Made by a program: the position numbers and the translations under genes | Virus record (IMG/VR): IMGVR_UViG_3300046011_002895 | Coordinates: 1-37,750 of that record | Length of the DNA stretch: 37,750 nucleotides | Strand: one strand, 5' to 3' | Source of the DNA: a virus | The notes under the pieces: generated by a model | Told to the model about the DNA's origin: nothing | The model's database searches: none | What the model saw: the letters and a program-made list of their open reading frames with translations, nothing else | Shown: positions 20,974 through 29,316 of the stretch, one piece after another | Numbering within the stretch: position 1 is the first letter of the stretch | Layout of the letters: every line of letters begins with the position of its first letter

Positions 20974-21594
20974 TTATTTTCTTCCACGGCCTACTGGCGG
21001 TAATTTAGGTTTGTGTCCACCTAAGGGACTTGTTTTTCCAACTGGTAAATCGTTTGTAGTTTTTGCTTGCGGAGTTGAGCCACCTTCAGGAGCTTCATAT
21101 TGGTACTTGCGTGTTTCTTCTAATTCTTTAATTAAATTAGGAATCCTTGCATCACCGACCAAAGCTTCTCCACCAGGACCTGGTCTTTCGCGTTCCATAT
21201 TATCTTGCAATAACACAGATTCACCAGCTTTGCCACCGATATTACTTTGCTCTAAGCCATCCCTTGTTGCTTCAAACGGACTATTTTTTGGAGTAACTTT
21301 AATACATGCTAAATTAATTCCCGCACGCTCTGCCATTAAAGTTCTTACTTGTTCGTCATTGCATGGGTAGTGAAAAGTAGCATCCATCAAGTGCACTTCA
21401 ACTGGGCCTAAACTAGGAAAATCTGGACTTTCTTGAATAGGTAATCTTTTTGGTTTTGTTATAGAATCCAATTTGTATGCTTCTAAAACTGTTTTGATTT
21501 TAGACATTAGATCATCAGGCAGCTCACAGGCTAGTCTAATCCTAAAATCAAACGTTTTATGACTTTCAGTTAGATAAGCTTTAAACGATTTCAT
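20974..21594 (-). CDS. Candidate internal head protein with T4-type targeting peptide (206 aa)
   Basis: N-terminus MKSFKAYLTES closely parallels the T4 internal-protein targeting peptide (MKTYQEFIAE followed by A), with a predicted cut after LTE10. An alpha/beta domain follows (TFDFRIRLACELPDDLMSKI, VEVHLMDATFHYPCNDEQV, AGINLACIKVTPKNSP), then a disordered Gly/Pro/Lys-rich tail ending PPVGRGRK. The fold looks like a small ferredoxin-like domain, but I name no family. It has a good ribosome site (AGGAATTAAA) and a late-promoter-like box (21614-21621), making it the head of the internal-protein operon. Confidence 0.72.
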   Translation of the reverse strand: MKSFKAYLTESHKTFDFRIRLACELPDDLMSKIKTVLEAYKLDSITKPKRLPIQESPDFPSLGPVEVHLMDATFHYPCNDEQVRTLMAERAGINLACIKVTPKNSPFEATRDGLEQSNIGGKAGESVLLQDNMERERPGPGGEALVGDARIPNLIKELEETRKYQYEAPEGGSTPQAKTTNDLPVGKTSPLGGHKPKLPPVGRGRK

Positions 21595-21613
21595 TTTAAT
21601 TCCTAATATATGA

Positions 21614-21621
21614 TATTTATT
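21614..21621 (-). promoter_or_regulatory. Late-promoter-like box (AATAAATA) for the internal-protein operon
   Basis: AATAAATA on the minus strand in the 40-nt gap between gp16 and the 206-aa gene, 19 nt before the ATG, with a ribosome site between box and start. Confidence 0.6.
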
Positions 21622-21634
21622 CGAAATATTGAAT

Positions 21635-22126
21635 TTATTGCTTTGGCTTATTTAATATTTGAGCCAACAATGTATTTCTATCAACTACCATACCCTCGCC
21701 TTCAATAGAACTATCCACTTGTCCACCATCTTGTTTAATTTGATGATCCAACCTCATTTTCTTTAATTGAAGATCAACCATGCGTAGTTTTTTGTCTAAC
21801 TTAGCTTGTTTGGCAGTGATAGCATGACCCAATAGTACCCCTGCAGTTTGGAAAACTTGACCACTAAATCTTGCTTCCATATTCATGCCAAGATCCATTA
21901 AATCATTAAATCTATCTTTAGCTAAAGTAGCTAATTCATCCATTTCCTGATCACTGGCATCTAATTCCCGAACCATAGGTAATGCAGCATCTATCTTATC
22001 AATGGTGCTGTCAATATCCCTAAATATTGTTTCGTTTTCTTTAAAAGTTTCTACTGCTTCGAGTGCTGTAGTCTCTTCCGGTAAATTTTTTGGTAAATTA
22101 AAAAGTTCTTCGAGTTTACGTGTCAT
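21635..22126 (-). CDS. gp16: Small terminase subunit gp16-like
   Basis: 163 aa from ATG 22126 (MTRKLEELFNLPKNLP), matching T4 gp16 in length (164). The longer open frame upstream lies inside the gp4 gene and is rejected. The sequence is almost wholly alpha-helical, with STIDKIDAALPMVRELDASD, EMDELATLAKDRFNDLMDLG and LLGHAITAKQAKLDKKLRMV followed by a helix rich in Lys/Leu, the coiled-coil oligomerisation pattern of T4-like small terminases. It recognises DNA for packaging and regulates gp17. It is 12 nt from gp4 and upstream of the internal-protein operon. The call rests on recalled similarity to gp16 of aquatic T4-like phages. Confidence 0.75.
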   Translation of the reverse strand: MTRKLEELFNLPKNLPEETTALEAVETFKENETIFRDIDSTIDKIDAALPMVRELDASDQEMDELATLAKDRFNDLMDLGMNMEARFSGQVFQTAGVLLGHAITAKQAKLDKKLRMVDLQLKKMRLDHQIKQDGGQVDSSIEGEGMVVDRNTLLAQILNKPKQ

Positions 22127-22131
22127 AGTAA

Positions 22132-22143
22132 CGGTATTTACCG
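22132..22143 (-). promoter_or_regulatory. Palindromic TAAATA box before gp16
   Basis: CGGTAAATACCG is a perfect 12-bp palindrome spanning the gp4 stop codon and ends 6 nt before the gp16 ATG. The embedded GGTAAATA resembles the late-promoter core. No ribosome site lies between it and the ATG. Confidence 0.4.
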
Positions 22144-22575
22144 TTTTTTGGTTCCTTGATGGAAAATGTCTGTTTCGTTTACGACTCTGAATCGTAAACC
22201 TTGTGCAGCACAAAACTTCTGTGCAGCTTGCCATTTTGCCATATTTAGAACTACTGCAGCTTTATCCCTTGCAGACTTTGCCGATTCAAATACAGTTTGA
22301 TTAGTTGGTTTAATTTCTATTAATTCTCCGTGTTGCTTACCATTTTTATCTTGATATACAATTAAAAAATCAGGAACATATATAGTGTTTTTTCCTGTAA
22401 ATGGATTTTTGTAATTGACATGAATAGCTTCACTAGCCCAGTGCAATACTGCTGGATTCCGATCACAAAAATTCATAAATGCAAATTCCCAACTTGATCT
22501 ATATGTAGGCTCCTTACGACCTACATATTTTGCAGGATTCACTATCTCATATTTTCCTTGGCTATATTTAGACAT
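22138..22575 (-). CDS. gp4: Head completion nuclease gp4-like
   Basis: 145 aa (T4 gp4 about 150). The sequence shows the TnsA-like/PD-(D/E)xK nuclease layout expected for T4 gp4: YRSSWEFAFMNFCDRNPAVL (about 25-44), WASEAIHVNYKNPF, the catalytic core YVPDFLIVYQ with Asp and GELIEIKPTNQT with Glu-x-Lys, and a final strand FRVVNETDIF. Gp4 finishes the filled head, trimming or sealing the packaged end before the neck attaches. It fits its place just upstream of the terminase small subunit. Confidence 0.88.
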   Translation of the reverse strand: MSKYSQGKYEIVNPAKYVGRKEPTYRSSWEFAFMNFCDRNPAVLHWASEAIHVNYKNPFTGKNTIYVPDFLIVYQDKNGKQHGELIEIKPTNQTVFESAKSARDKAAVVLNMAKWQAAQKFCAAQGLRFRVVNETDIFHQGTKKR

Positions 22576-22577
22576 GA

Positions 22578-22946
22578 TTAATATAAAATAGTTCGAGTTA
22601 CATATTTGTTTTCTTGAGGAGCCGTCTTGACTCCTAAATAACTGGTGTTGACTCTTGAATTATTTAAATACAGTGCTAAGATTACACTTAAATCGCCTTG
22701 CGGTAATTTCATAAATTTATTTAAAACTTGTAAAGGATCTTCTCTTTGAAGTTGTGCAGTTTCGATTACTGTTTGTACTAATATTTTGGCACTGTCTTTA
22801 TTTCCAGTCTGTTGTTCAAAATACCCTAAAATTGAATCATTAACTTCTTGGCTGATTTCTAACGGCGCTAAAAAATAATTATTAAAATATGCTGTAGTTT
22901 TTGTAAACCCGGAAGTATTAAGATTAGTAGGAGAATTCAATATCAT
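22578..22946 (-). CDS. Hypothetical structural-cluster protein (122 aa)
   Basis: MILNSPTNLNTSGFTKTTAY, then mainly helical with GYFEQQTGNKDSAKILVQTV and QREDPLQVLNKFMKLPQGDL, ending YLNNSRVNTSYLGVKTAP. A protein with a YLNNSRVxTSxLGV ending is familiar from structural regions of aquatic T4-like phages; function not known to me. It overlaps the stop of the 784-aa tail protein by TAATG and lies 2 nt before gp4. It may be a small baseplate or tail-assembly factor (inference). Confidence 0.65.
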   Translation of the reverse strand: MILNSPTNLNTSGFTKTTAYFNNYFLAPLEISQEVNDSILGYFEQQTGNKDSAKILVQTVIETAQLQREDPLQVLNKFMKLPQGDLSVILALYLNNSRVNTSYLGVKTAPQENKYVTRTILY

Positions 22947-25300
22947 TATTCACTGCCCCATTCATTCCATTCAGACCAACTGTCATTTGATGGACCTTCG
23001 TTGACCCAATCAGCTGGGTTACCCATTGGATCTTCAGTGGGGCCACTGTAGTTCCATTCATCCCCACTACCAGTATAAATCGGATTACCGCTTCCATCGG
23101 TTAATAAACTACCGGCCCCCGGACCTGAAGCCACGGAGTCTGTATTTTGACCGGGAGATTTATTAAAGAAATTTAAGAATCCTGAATTGTTTGAGCCTTT
23201 AACTGTTGCAACGATCTCACCGTTTGCATTTTCAGTGACTTGTGTGCCATCTTTATACGTAGTCACAGCAAATACTTCACCAGTAATAGGATCAGTATCT
23301 TCAATGGTACCGACAACATTTTTCCAAGGTTCTGAGGCAGAGTAGCCACCTGTACCAGTCCAGCTACCTACAACATTTTTAACTTCTCCTGCAACTTTAT
23401 CCCAACCTTGAACAATGGCTCCAGTTGCAGTGTTTATAATTGGTTGTAATCCATTATTGACTGCACGACCTATTGCTGCTCCTGTTGCAGTTGACACTGC
23501 GGCGCTGACTGTTCTGCCAATTACACTGTCCCCCAAGAAACTTCGATTTAGAGCTCTATTGATCGATTGCCCGGCTACTAATCCACCAACTGCCCCTGCG
23601 GTGCCCGACAAAGTATTTGTAATCTGTGCTGTGGTTGTACCACCAACAGTATAAACCAATCCCGTCTTAGGATCAGTTCTATATTGCACACCGGTTTGAC
23701 TCAATGTGGCACCAGTTGCAGCTAATGTTCTAGTGTCTACTGGATTTGTGTTGATATTATTTGCGTTTTGTACTTTTCCAGGAAAGACTCCCAGTCTGTT
23801 ACCTTCTGCATCTTCTGTAACTTGCGTACCGTCTTTGTATGTATTAATTACTACAGTATTGCCTTCTTCATCTGCAGTGGTTTGAACTGACACTAAATTT
23901 TCTGTTGGATTCTTAGGATTGTATGTACCGGACTTAGTACCTAATGTTGTAAATCCTGGCACTGCTTGACCATTATCGTCGATAAACACACCTGTAATTG
24001 TTCCAGTGGGTGTGTTAAGAGTACTAGGATCGACAACTACCCTGCCTGATGTTTGTTGTGCATCAAAGATTGACCCAGTTCTAACAAAATTAGCTCCTGC
24101 ACCTATAGCAGTTTGCAATCCTCTGTTAACTGCTGCTAATCCTTGCGTTAATACATTAGGACCTGAATTTATACCAGCTCCGGCTGCAGCACCTATTACC
24201 AAACTACCACCATTTACTCCTGTCACTGCAGGTATTCCTCTATTTCCTACAGGTGCTGGATTAGAAAATAATTGACTTGTTGTAGTACTAGCAGTGGTTG
24301 GGAATGCAAAAGGATTACGGCCATTTAGCACTTGATTTGCAACACCTAATCCTAATTGCCCTAAACTTGCTCCTACTGCATTTTTGAAGTTTACACCTTT
24401 TAAATTGTTATAGGTTTTGTATAAAGTAAGCAAATTACTTAATGGACCACCTGCTCCATTTGCGCCGTCTGGTTTTCGTAAATCTTTTGCTACACCATCT
24501 ATTACTCCAAGAATTCCACTGTTAGAGTATAAGTTAGATGTGCTAGTTGCAAGTGGACTTGGTCTGTTGTCGTAATGTAATAAAGTAAATCCGTCAACTG
24601 CAACAGGATCAACATATCCAGTAAAATATTTCACTGTTTCATAATTAACTTGCATTGTGTTTGTTAGCAGTCCTGTCCCTTCACTGCTGTCTACTTCACC
24701 ATGTCGCCAAGAAGTTATTACAGGGTTTACTAACATGTATTCAGTGAATCGTTTATTGTGCAAACTAAAAATTCTTATATTACTCAATAAAGGAGGCAAG
24801 GATTGATTTCTTGGACTAAATCCCCAACCAATTTTAGATCTTAAAGAGTAACGATTTGTATGCCTATAAGAAACTGCATCATAATCACTGTCTCTAAAGT
24901 AATATGTATAATAATCATTCCAAAAATTAGTTATTACATCTGCTGCATCATCATGAAATGCGATGCTAACCGGTTCATAACTTAATTGTGTATGTAGAAT
25001 ATTTTTCCTATTGTAGGCATTTAAAGTTTTTGTGTTAATTTGAAATTTAGGCAAATCTGCACGTTTGACCAACATTCCTGTTTCGAAGAATTGATATCTT
25101 TCAGCAAAACTCACAATATTTGCCAATATACCCTGTGCCTGTGTTAGTGCTGGATCAAAATTAATCACCACATAATACAAAAATGATTGCTTTGGGGTCA
25201 AACGAAAATTGTCTGCTAAAAACAATTTTGTAGCATGTTGATACGGTTGAGTGGGGTTAGAACCTAATGGTTTTAATCCAGCATTATATAAAGCGGCCAT
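22946..25300 (-). CDS. Tail/baseplate structural protein, 784 aa
   Basis: The N-terminal 240 residues look like a tail-tube/baseplate-hub-type domain: FRLTPKQSFLYYVVINFDP, LVKRADLPKFQINTKTLNAY, LSYEPVSIAFHDDAADV, then YMLVNPVITSWRHGEVDSSE. The remaining part is low-complexity and Gly/Ala/Thr-rich, with small hydrophobic stretches (SLVIGAAAGAGI, AVGGLVAGQSI) and a duplicated motif TYKDGTQVTE(D/N)A(E/N)G (near residues 508-524 and about 685-700). It ends in a Trp/Ser/Glu-rich tail (SNDSWSEWNEWGSE). Downstream of the tail tube and separated from it by a terminator. A tube-initiator/baseplate role is inferred from the N-terminal resemblance. No ribosome site is evident at ATG 25300; a GCTAAATA box ends 5 nt before it. 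Confidence 0.65.
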   Translation of the reverse strand: MAALYNAGLKPLGSNPTQPYQHATKLFLADNFRLTPKQSFLYYVVINFDPALTQAQGILANIVSFAERYQFFETGMLVKRADLPKFQINTKTLNAYNRKNILHTQLSYEPVSIAFHDDAADVITNFWNDYYTYYFRDSDYDAVSYRHTNRYSLRSKIGWGFSPRNQSLPPLLSNIRIFSLHNKRFTEYMLVNPVITSWRHGEVDSSEGTGLLTNTMQVNYETVKYFTGYVDPVAVDGFTLLHYDNRPSPLATSTSNLYSNSGILGVIDGVAKDLRKPDGANGAGGPLSNLLTLYKTYNNLKGVNFKNAVGASLGQLGLGVANQVLNGRNPFAFPTTASTTTSQLFSNPAPVGNRGIPAVTGVNGGSLVIGAAAGAGINSGPNVLTQGLAAVNRGLQTAIGAGANFVRTGSIFDAQQTSGRVVVDPSTLNTPTGTITGVFIDDNGQAVPGFTTLGTKSGTYNPKNPTENLVSVQTTADEEGNTVVINTYKDGTQVTEDAEGNRLGVFPGKVQNANNINTNPVDTRTLAATGATLSQTGVQYRTDPKTGLVYTVGGTTTAQITNTLSGTAGAVGGLVAGQSINRALNRSFLGDSVIGRTVSAAVSTATGAAIGRAVNNGLQPIINTATGAIVQGWDKVAGEVKNVVGSWTGTGGYSASEPWKNVVGTIEDTDPITGEVFAVTTYKDGTQVTENANGEIVATVKGSNNSGFLNFFNKSPGQNTDSVASGPGAGSLLTDGSGNPIYTGSGDEWNYSGPTEDPMGNPADWVNEGPSNDSWSEWNEWGSE

Positions 25301-25305
25301 AAAAA

Positions 25306-25313
25306 TATTTAGC
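25306..25313 (-). promoter_or_regulatory. Late-promoter-like box (GCTAAATA) 5 nt before a start codon
   Basis: GCTAAATA on the minus strand between the terminator at 25316-25343 and ATG 25300. The same octamer sits inside the terminator loop at 31475-31482. If used, transcription would start at or beyond the ATG, so it may be non-functional or give a leaderless mRNA. Confidence 0.35.
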
Positions 25314-25315
25314 TC

Positions 25316-25343
25316 AAAAAAAAGCCTGCTCGAAGCAGGCTTT
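25316..25343 (-). terminator. Rho-independent terminator after gp19
   Basis: AAAGCCTGC (25321-25329) and GCAGGCTTT (25335-25343) form a 9-bp stem around TCGAA. On the minus strand it is followed by a run of eight Ts. It ends the gp18-gp19 transcript; a T-rich run on the other strand makes it potentially bidirectional. Confidence 0.88.
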
Positions 25344-25359
25344 GTCTTTTTTCTAAGTA

Positions 25360-25983
25360 TTATCCAGTTACTGCACTTGCTGGATTGAATTGGGTAATGC
25401 CCGGAGCACCTACACCTGCTCCAACTGTTTGAATGGCATTGTCGTATCTAATGGTCATGGTAATAGTCATTGCTTCATTATCAGCATATGTGGCATCACC
25501 ATAATTAACATCACTCAGGAAACAGCCGTACAGTTGCCAACTTTCTAAAACTGTCGGGTCTGTAGCACCGTTATTACCATCTAGCATTTCAATAGTAGAA
25601 ATAAATTTATAGTCAATGGCGCTGCTTGCACTGGCTTGTTCCATAAAATCAAATTGTTTCTGTAATTGTTCGCCAACGATTCTAGAAACATTACCACCAG
25701 CATCGTCTCGTAAAACAACCTGACTAGCTTGCCATTGAGGTCTACCTGCAATGTAAACCATACTGTTATAGACCGGAATGGAAATTGGTTCCATTTGAAC
25801 CTGCGGTCTAGCAAAAGACATTAATTGTTTAGTAAGCTCGGTGGTTGCAGAGCCCGGCGCACCAAATTTCTCAAAGTATGCTCTAAATCTAAATTTCAAT
25901 TTAGGCATTAAGAGACCTTGAGTGGTACTACTTTGATTACCACCCAGTGGTACTGTAAATCTTGTTAGTGATGAAACTGCCAT
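25360..25983 (-). CDS. gp19: Tail tube protein gp19
   Basis: 207 aa (T4 gp19 is 163). It polymerises into the inner tube within the contractile sheath. Visible features match tail-tube proteins: KLKFRFRAYFEKFG, TKQLMSFARPQVQMEPISIP, VYNSMVYIAGRPQWQ, then ESWQLYGCFLSDVNYGD and NEAMTITMTIRYDNAIQ, a set of beta strands ending the tube fold. Strong ribosome site (AGGAGC). Its ATG is 2 nt after the sheath gene's stop, the conserved T4 order sheath then tube. A terminator follows. Confidence 0.92.
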   Translation of the reverse strand: MAVSSLTRFTVPLGGNQSSTTQGLLMPKLKFRFRAYFEKFGAPGSATTELTKQLMSFARPQVQMEPISIPVYNSMVYIAGRPQWQASQVVLRDDAGGNVSRIVGEQLQKQFDFMEQASASSAIDYKFISTIEMLDGNNGATDPTVLESWQLYGCFLSDVNYGDATYADNEAMTITMTIRYDNAIQTVGAGVGAPGITQFNPASAVTG

Positions 25984-25984
25984 A

Positions 25985-28900
25985 TTATGCTCCTGTTCCT
26001 AAAGCTGAGGCTGATGCTAAATTGCCCCCTTGGATTTCGCCGGGGTTCTTTAATCTAATTGGTATGTAAATAAATTCAACATCCTTAGTTGGTTGAATTG
26101 CTACGTCTACATATAATTCATTTCTGCTAATTCTTTCTGGTGTATTGTTTGTGGTATCGCAAACTGCAAGATAATCGGAAATACCACGTTTTACAACTAA
26201 ATCATTTAATAAACTGTTAACGACAGCTAAAATTGAATTTCTTGTAATAGGATCGTTAGGTTCAAAAATAAACGGTCTTGCAATGATATTCAGTTGTTGA
26301 CGTAAGTAGTTTACCAATCTTGCTACGTTAATTCTATCTAATGCACTAGGAGTCGAACTTAATGTTTTCTGTCCATAAACTAATAAACCATTACCTGGGA
26401 GGAATGTCAAAGGATTAATTTTGTTAGTGTACAATACATCTCTTAAACCTTGAGTTACCCCAATTGAAATAAACTGACCGCTAGTGGGTTGAATATAGCC
26501 AATTGCATTAAGGTTGTCTATTAAACCTCGTCTAGTTCCTGCAGGCGCCAACCAAGGATAACTAATATTATCACTTTTTAACATTGCACGTAATACTGCA
26601 TGACTTGATGGAACTACTACGGCGTTTCCATCAAGATCATTGGTTTGTCCTTGTGGATAGTATAAACCAACGTAAGGACTTGTTGTATTCAATCCATATT
26701 CACCAGTTGAGGTAACCTCCAAACTGTTTGTGGCCCAAGCTTGGATGTCTGTACCTGTAGCAACTAATCTCATAGGAGTATCACCAATAATAAACGCGGT
26801 GTTTTCTCTATCTTCATTTAAAGTAATCATGTTAGGAATCAACTCAGGATATCCAGGACATGCGATTAAATTAAACTGATTGGCATCCTCACGTAATGCT
26901 GTGCTTGCATCAATTGACGCTTTGAGTGCAGCAACCACAACACCTCTTGGTGCTTTTCTACCAAAGTTCGGAACTCCAGTAACATCAAATCCGCTAACAC
27001 TGACCCAAGTATTCTTTTGTGAGGGCAATGATTCATTTGGATATGCTGCAGCATTGAAATAATTTGTTCTAAACTCTTTGACATTATAACCGCTTGTTCT
27101 GGTATTCCATAGTAACATACCTCTTGGATATAGTGTTGGATCTGGAGCATCTAAATCAACATAATTACTTGTCAATAAAGTTGTAATTGGTGGAATTGTG
27201 TCTAATGCTGGATCTGTTGTGCCAGATGTTGCCCAACGTGCATCAGCAAAAATAATACCATTTTGGCTAACTGCATCTGTATTGTCAATAAGCACCCATT
27301 GATCTAACCCGTTTACACTTTGATAACGATATAATTTTGGATAATTTTCTAAATCGCTTGTATCTAACCATAAATCACCGTAGACTAAAGCATCACCATT
27401 GTCTTGTGTAGTGGGCTCTTCTGTACCAAGAATTACCCCGGACTCATTAGTATTAGATAAATTATAACCTCTAATATCGTTTGTTAAGTTCTGATAACCC
27501 AACCAAGCAGTTCCGTTGCTGACCATGATATCAACTCTACTTGGGGTATTGTAATACCATAAAGTTTCATTAGCAGGAGAAACATACGGTCTAGTGACTT
27601 TAGGTGTATAAGTAACTTCTTCTAAAGGTTCCCAATTGGTTCCATATAAGGCAGAGTCGCCCAAAGTTGGTGTCGCATAAACATTAGTTGCAGAATCAGT
27701 GATACCAACGTTAGCTAGAGGTGTTCCTGCACCATCTACTAGTAGTAGATCACCGCCAAGTTCGTGTCGCAAAGTCATTGCACCTGTGCTACTTAGTGCT
27801 GCTGAAACATATGGAATTCCTGCAGTAGCAACTGCCTGAATAAATCCGTTTACAGTAGCAGTCGCAATAGAAACAGTATATGTGCTTAAATTAGCTAATT
27901 GTACATTGGCTCTAGTTGTAAGAGTAAAACTTGCATTAATGTTTGCTGCACTAGGGCTTGTTGTATTTCCAGTAATTATTGTTGGCCCAGTAGATTTACG
28001 TTGCCATATATAATTCACTAACTGATTATTGTCATATGGATTATACTGATTGAATACTGTGCCTTGACTTACATTAATACCACCACCTGTAGGATCTAAA
28101 GCAAATGTTGCGGCAAAAATATTAGCATAACCATTAACTGTTAATGTGTCCCAAGTATTTGTAGTACTGTTAAACTCATTAACAATCATATTCATACCGT
28201 CACGTTGAGCTGTAGCAACTTGCCACACGCTGCCAGTTGGCTTCCCTACAAATGCATTACCTTGCCAACTTGGAACTGACGTATAAGGAGCAATACTTGT
28301 AGCTGCCGCAGGATATGCACCAGGAGTAATACCTAAATCAGTTAATGCTGTTCCTGATACGTTTTGTATATTTGCTGCGCTGACTGTAGCTGCAGAATTA
28401 GCACTTATCACTAGTTGATTGTTTGCAATTCTTGCAATAATACCAGTAACTGCTGCACTGTTGATTGTATCTCGTACCACAGTTACATTGGACGAACCAG
28501 ATAAAATAATACTTGTACCATTAATAGAAATAGTTCCGCCAGTTGATAATACTGGGTTTGTGACTGTTCCAGTCACTGACGGAATACCCATTTGCCAACC
28601 AGCATTTCCTACCAATTGCCAAGTGTTATTGTAAATTTTGTAAAATACAGGGTTATATGCATTAGCTGCATTTACTGCGTAATCACCAATCGATCCAAAA
28701 TTGACATTAGGTGTAAAACTATCGCCTGCTAGATATTCAGTACTAGTAATGACATTAGGAGTCTTCTTCACCCAATTTTGAGTTGTAAAGTTCCATTCGT
28801 ATACGCCCCAATTACTGCCTGCTGTATCTAACCATAAATTGCCGTTGCTAGGATTAGCTAAAGGTCTAATTGTAGTACCTTCAAGTGTCCCTAAATCAAC

Positions 28901-29239
28901 GTCTGCTCTTTGTACATAAATTCTATTGCTGACACCTAATGCACTATATGCAGCCAATAAACCATATTCGTTTTGTTCATCCCCGTTAATTGCTGCACCA
29001 CCTGCGGTAGTTTTAAATATCGGAGTACCAAAAGTTGTAATCAGGTCACGTTGACTAGTGATTGTATATATTCTTCCTGCATTTTCAGCAAGAGTGCCAG
29101 CAGCATATGATGATCCACCTGGTGCTAACTTATTTTCTGCTGTAGCAAGTAACACATATGCTACTGAGCCTAAAGCAGCTGGTGCATAGTTACTTTCATC
29201 TATTACGGTAACTTGTACGCCTGGAGAAACTAAAGCCAT
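25985..29239 (-). CDS. gp18: Tail sheath protein gp18, extended
   Basis: 1084 aa, far longer than T4 gp18 (659). The conserved N-terminus (VSPGVQVTVIDESNYAP, about 4-20), a Rossmann-like start (ALGSVAYVLLATAENKLAPG), SQRDLITTFGTPIF, and the C-terminal third with DRINVARLVNYLRQQLNIIA, RPFIFEPNDPITRNSI and VKDVEFIYIPIRLKNPGE-type ending mark it as the contractile sheath. The central part (about 130-750) is an exposed, Thr/Asn/Trp-rich region with repeated beta units such as GVYEWNFTTQNWVKK, YKIYNNTWQLVGNAG and LYRYQSVNGLDQWVLID. These are probably surface decorations inserted in the sheath. Ribosome site GAGGAAG and a GATAAATA late promoter precede it. Confidence 0.93.
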   Translation of the reverse strand: MALVSPGVQVTVIDESNYAPAALGSVAYVLLATAENKLAPGGSSYAAGTLAENAGRIYTITSQRDLITTFGTPIFKTTAGGAAINGDEQNEYGLLAAYSALGVSNRIYVQRADVDLGTLEGTTIRPLANPSNGNLWLDTAGSNWGVYEWNFTTQNWVKKTPNVITSTEYLAGDSFTPNVNFGSIGDYAVNAANAYNPVFYKIYNNTWQLVGNAGWQMGIPSVTGTVTNPVLSTGGTISINGTSIILSGSSNVTVVRDTINSAAVTGIIARIANNQLVISANSAATVSAANIQNVSGTALTDLGITPGAYPAAATSIAPYTSVPSWQGNAFVGKPTGSVWQVATAQRDGMNMIVNEFNSTTNTWDTLTVNGYANIFAATFALDPTGGGINVSQGTVFNQYNPYDNNQLVNYIWQRKSTGPTIITGNTTSPSAANINASFTLTTRANVQLANLSTYTVSIATATVNGFIQAVATAGIPYVSAALSSTGAMTLRHELGGDLLLVDGAGTPLANVGITDSATNVYATPTLGDSALYGTNWEPLEEVTYTPKVTRPYVSPANETLWYYNTPSRVDIMVSNGTAWLGYQNLTNDIRGYNLSNTNESGVILGTEEPTTQDNGDALVYGDLWLDTSDLENYPKLYRYQSVNGLDQWVLIDNTDAVSQNGIIFADARWATSGTTDPALDTIPPITTLLTSNYVDLDAPDPTLYPRGMLLWNTRTSGYNVKEFRTNYFNAAAYPNESLPSQKNTWVSVSGFDVTGVPNFGRKAPRGVVVAALKASIDASTALREDANQFNLIACPGYPELIPNMITLNEDRENTAFIIGDTPMRLVATGTDIQAWATNSLEVTSTGEYGLNTTSPYVGLYYPQGQTNDLDGNAVVVPSSHAVLRAMLKSDNISYPWLAPAGTRRGLIDNLNAIGYIQPTSGQFISIGVTQGLRDVLYTNKINPLTFLPGNGLLVYGQKTLSSTPSALDRINVARLVNYLRQQLNIIARPFIFEPNDPITRNSILAVVNSLLNDLVVKRGISDYLAVCDTTNNTPERISRNELYVDVAIQPTKDVEFIYIPIRLKNPGEIQGGNLASASALGTGA

Positions 29240-29265
29240 GTTGTTCTTCCTCTATCTGTTAAAGA

Positions 29266-29273
29266 TATTTATC
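29266..29273 (-). promoter_or_regulatory. Late-promoter-like box (GATAAATA) for gp18-gp19
   Basis: GATAAATA on the minus strand, 26 nt before ATG 29239, with a ribosome site between. Seven of eight positions match T4 TATAAATA. Confidence 0.65.
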
Positions 29274-29316
29274 GAAACTGATAAAAAAAGTCAAATTGAC
29301 TGCCCTTTGCAAAGGT

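Noticed and set aside
22127-22234. N-terminal extension of gp16 by 36 codons
   Set aside because: It lies in the gp4 coding region in another frame and is unlike gp16; ATG 22126 gives the family length.
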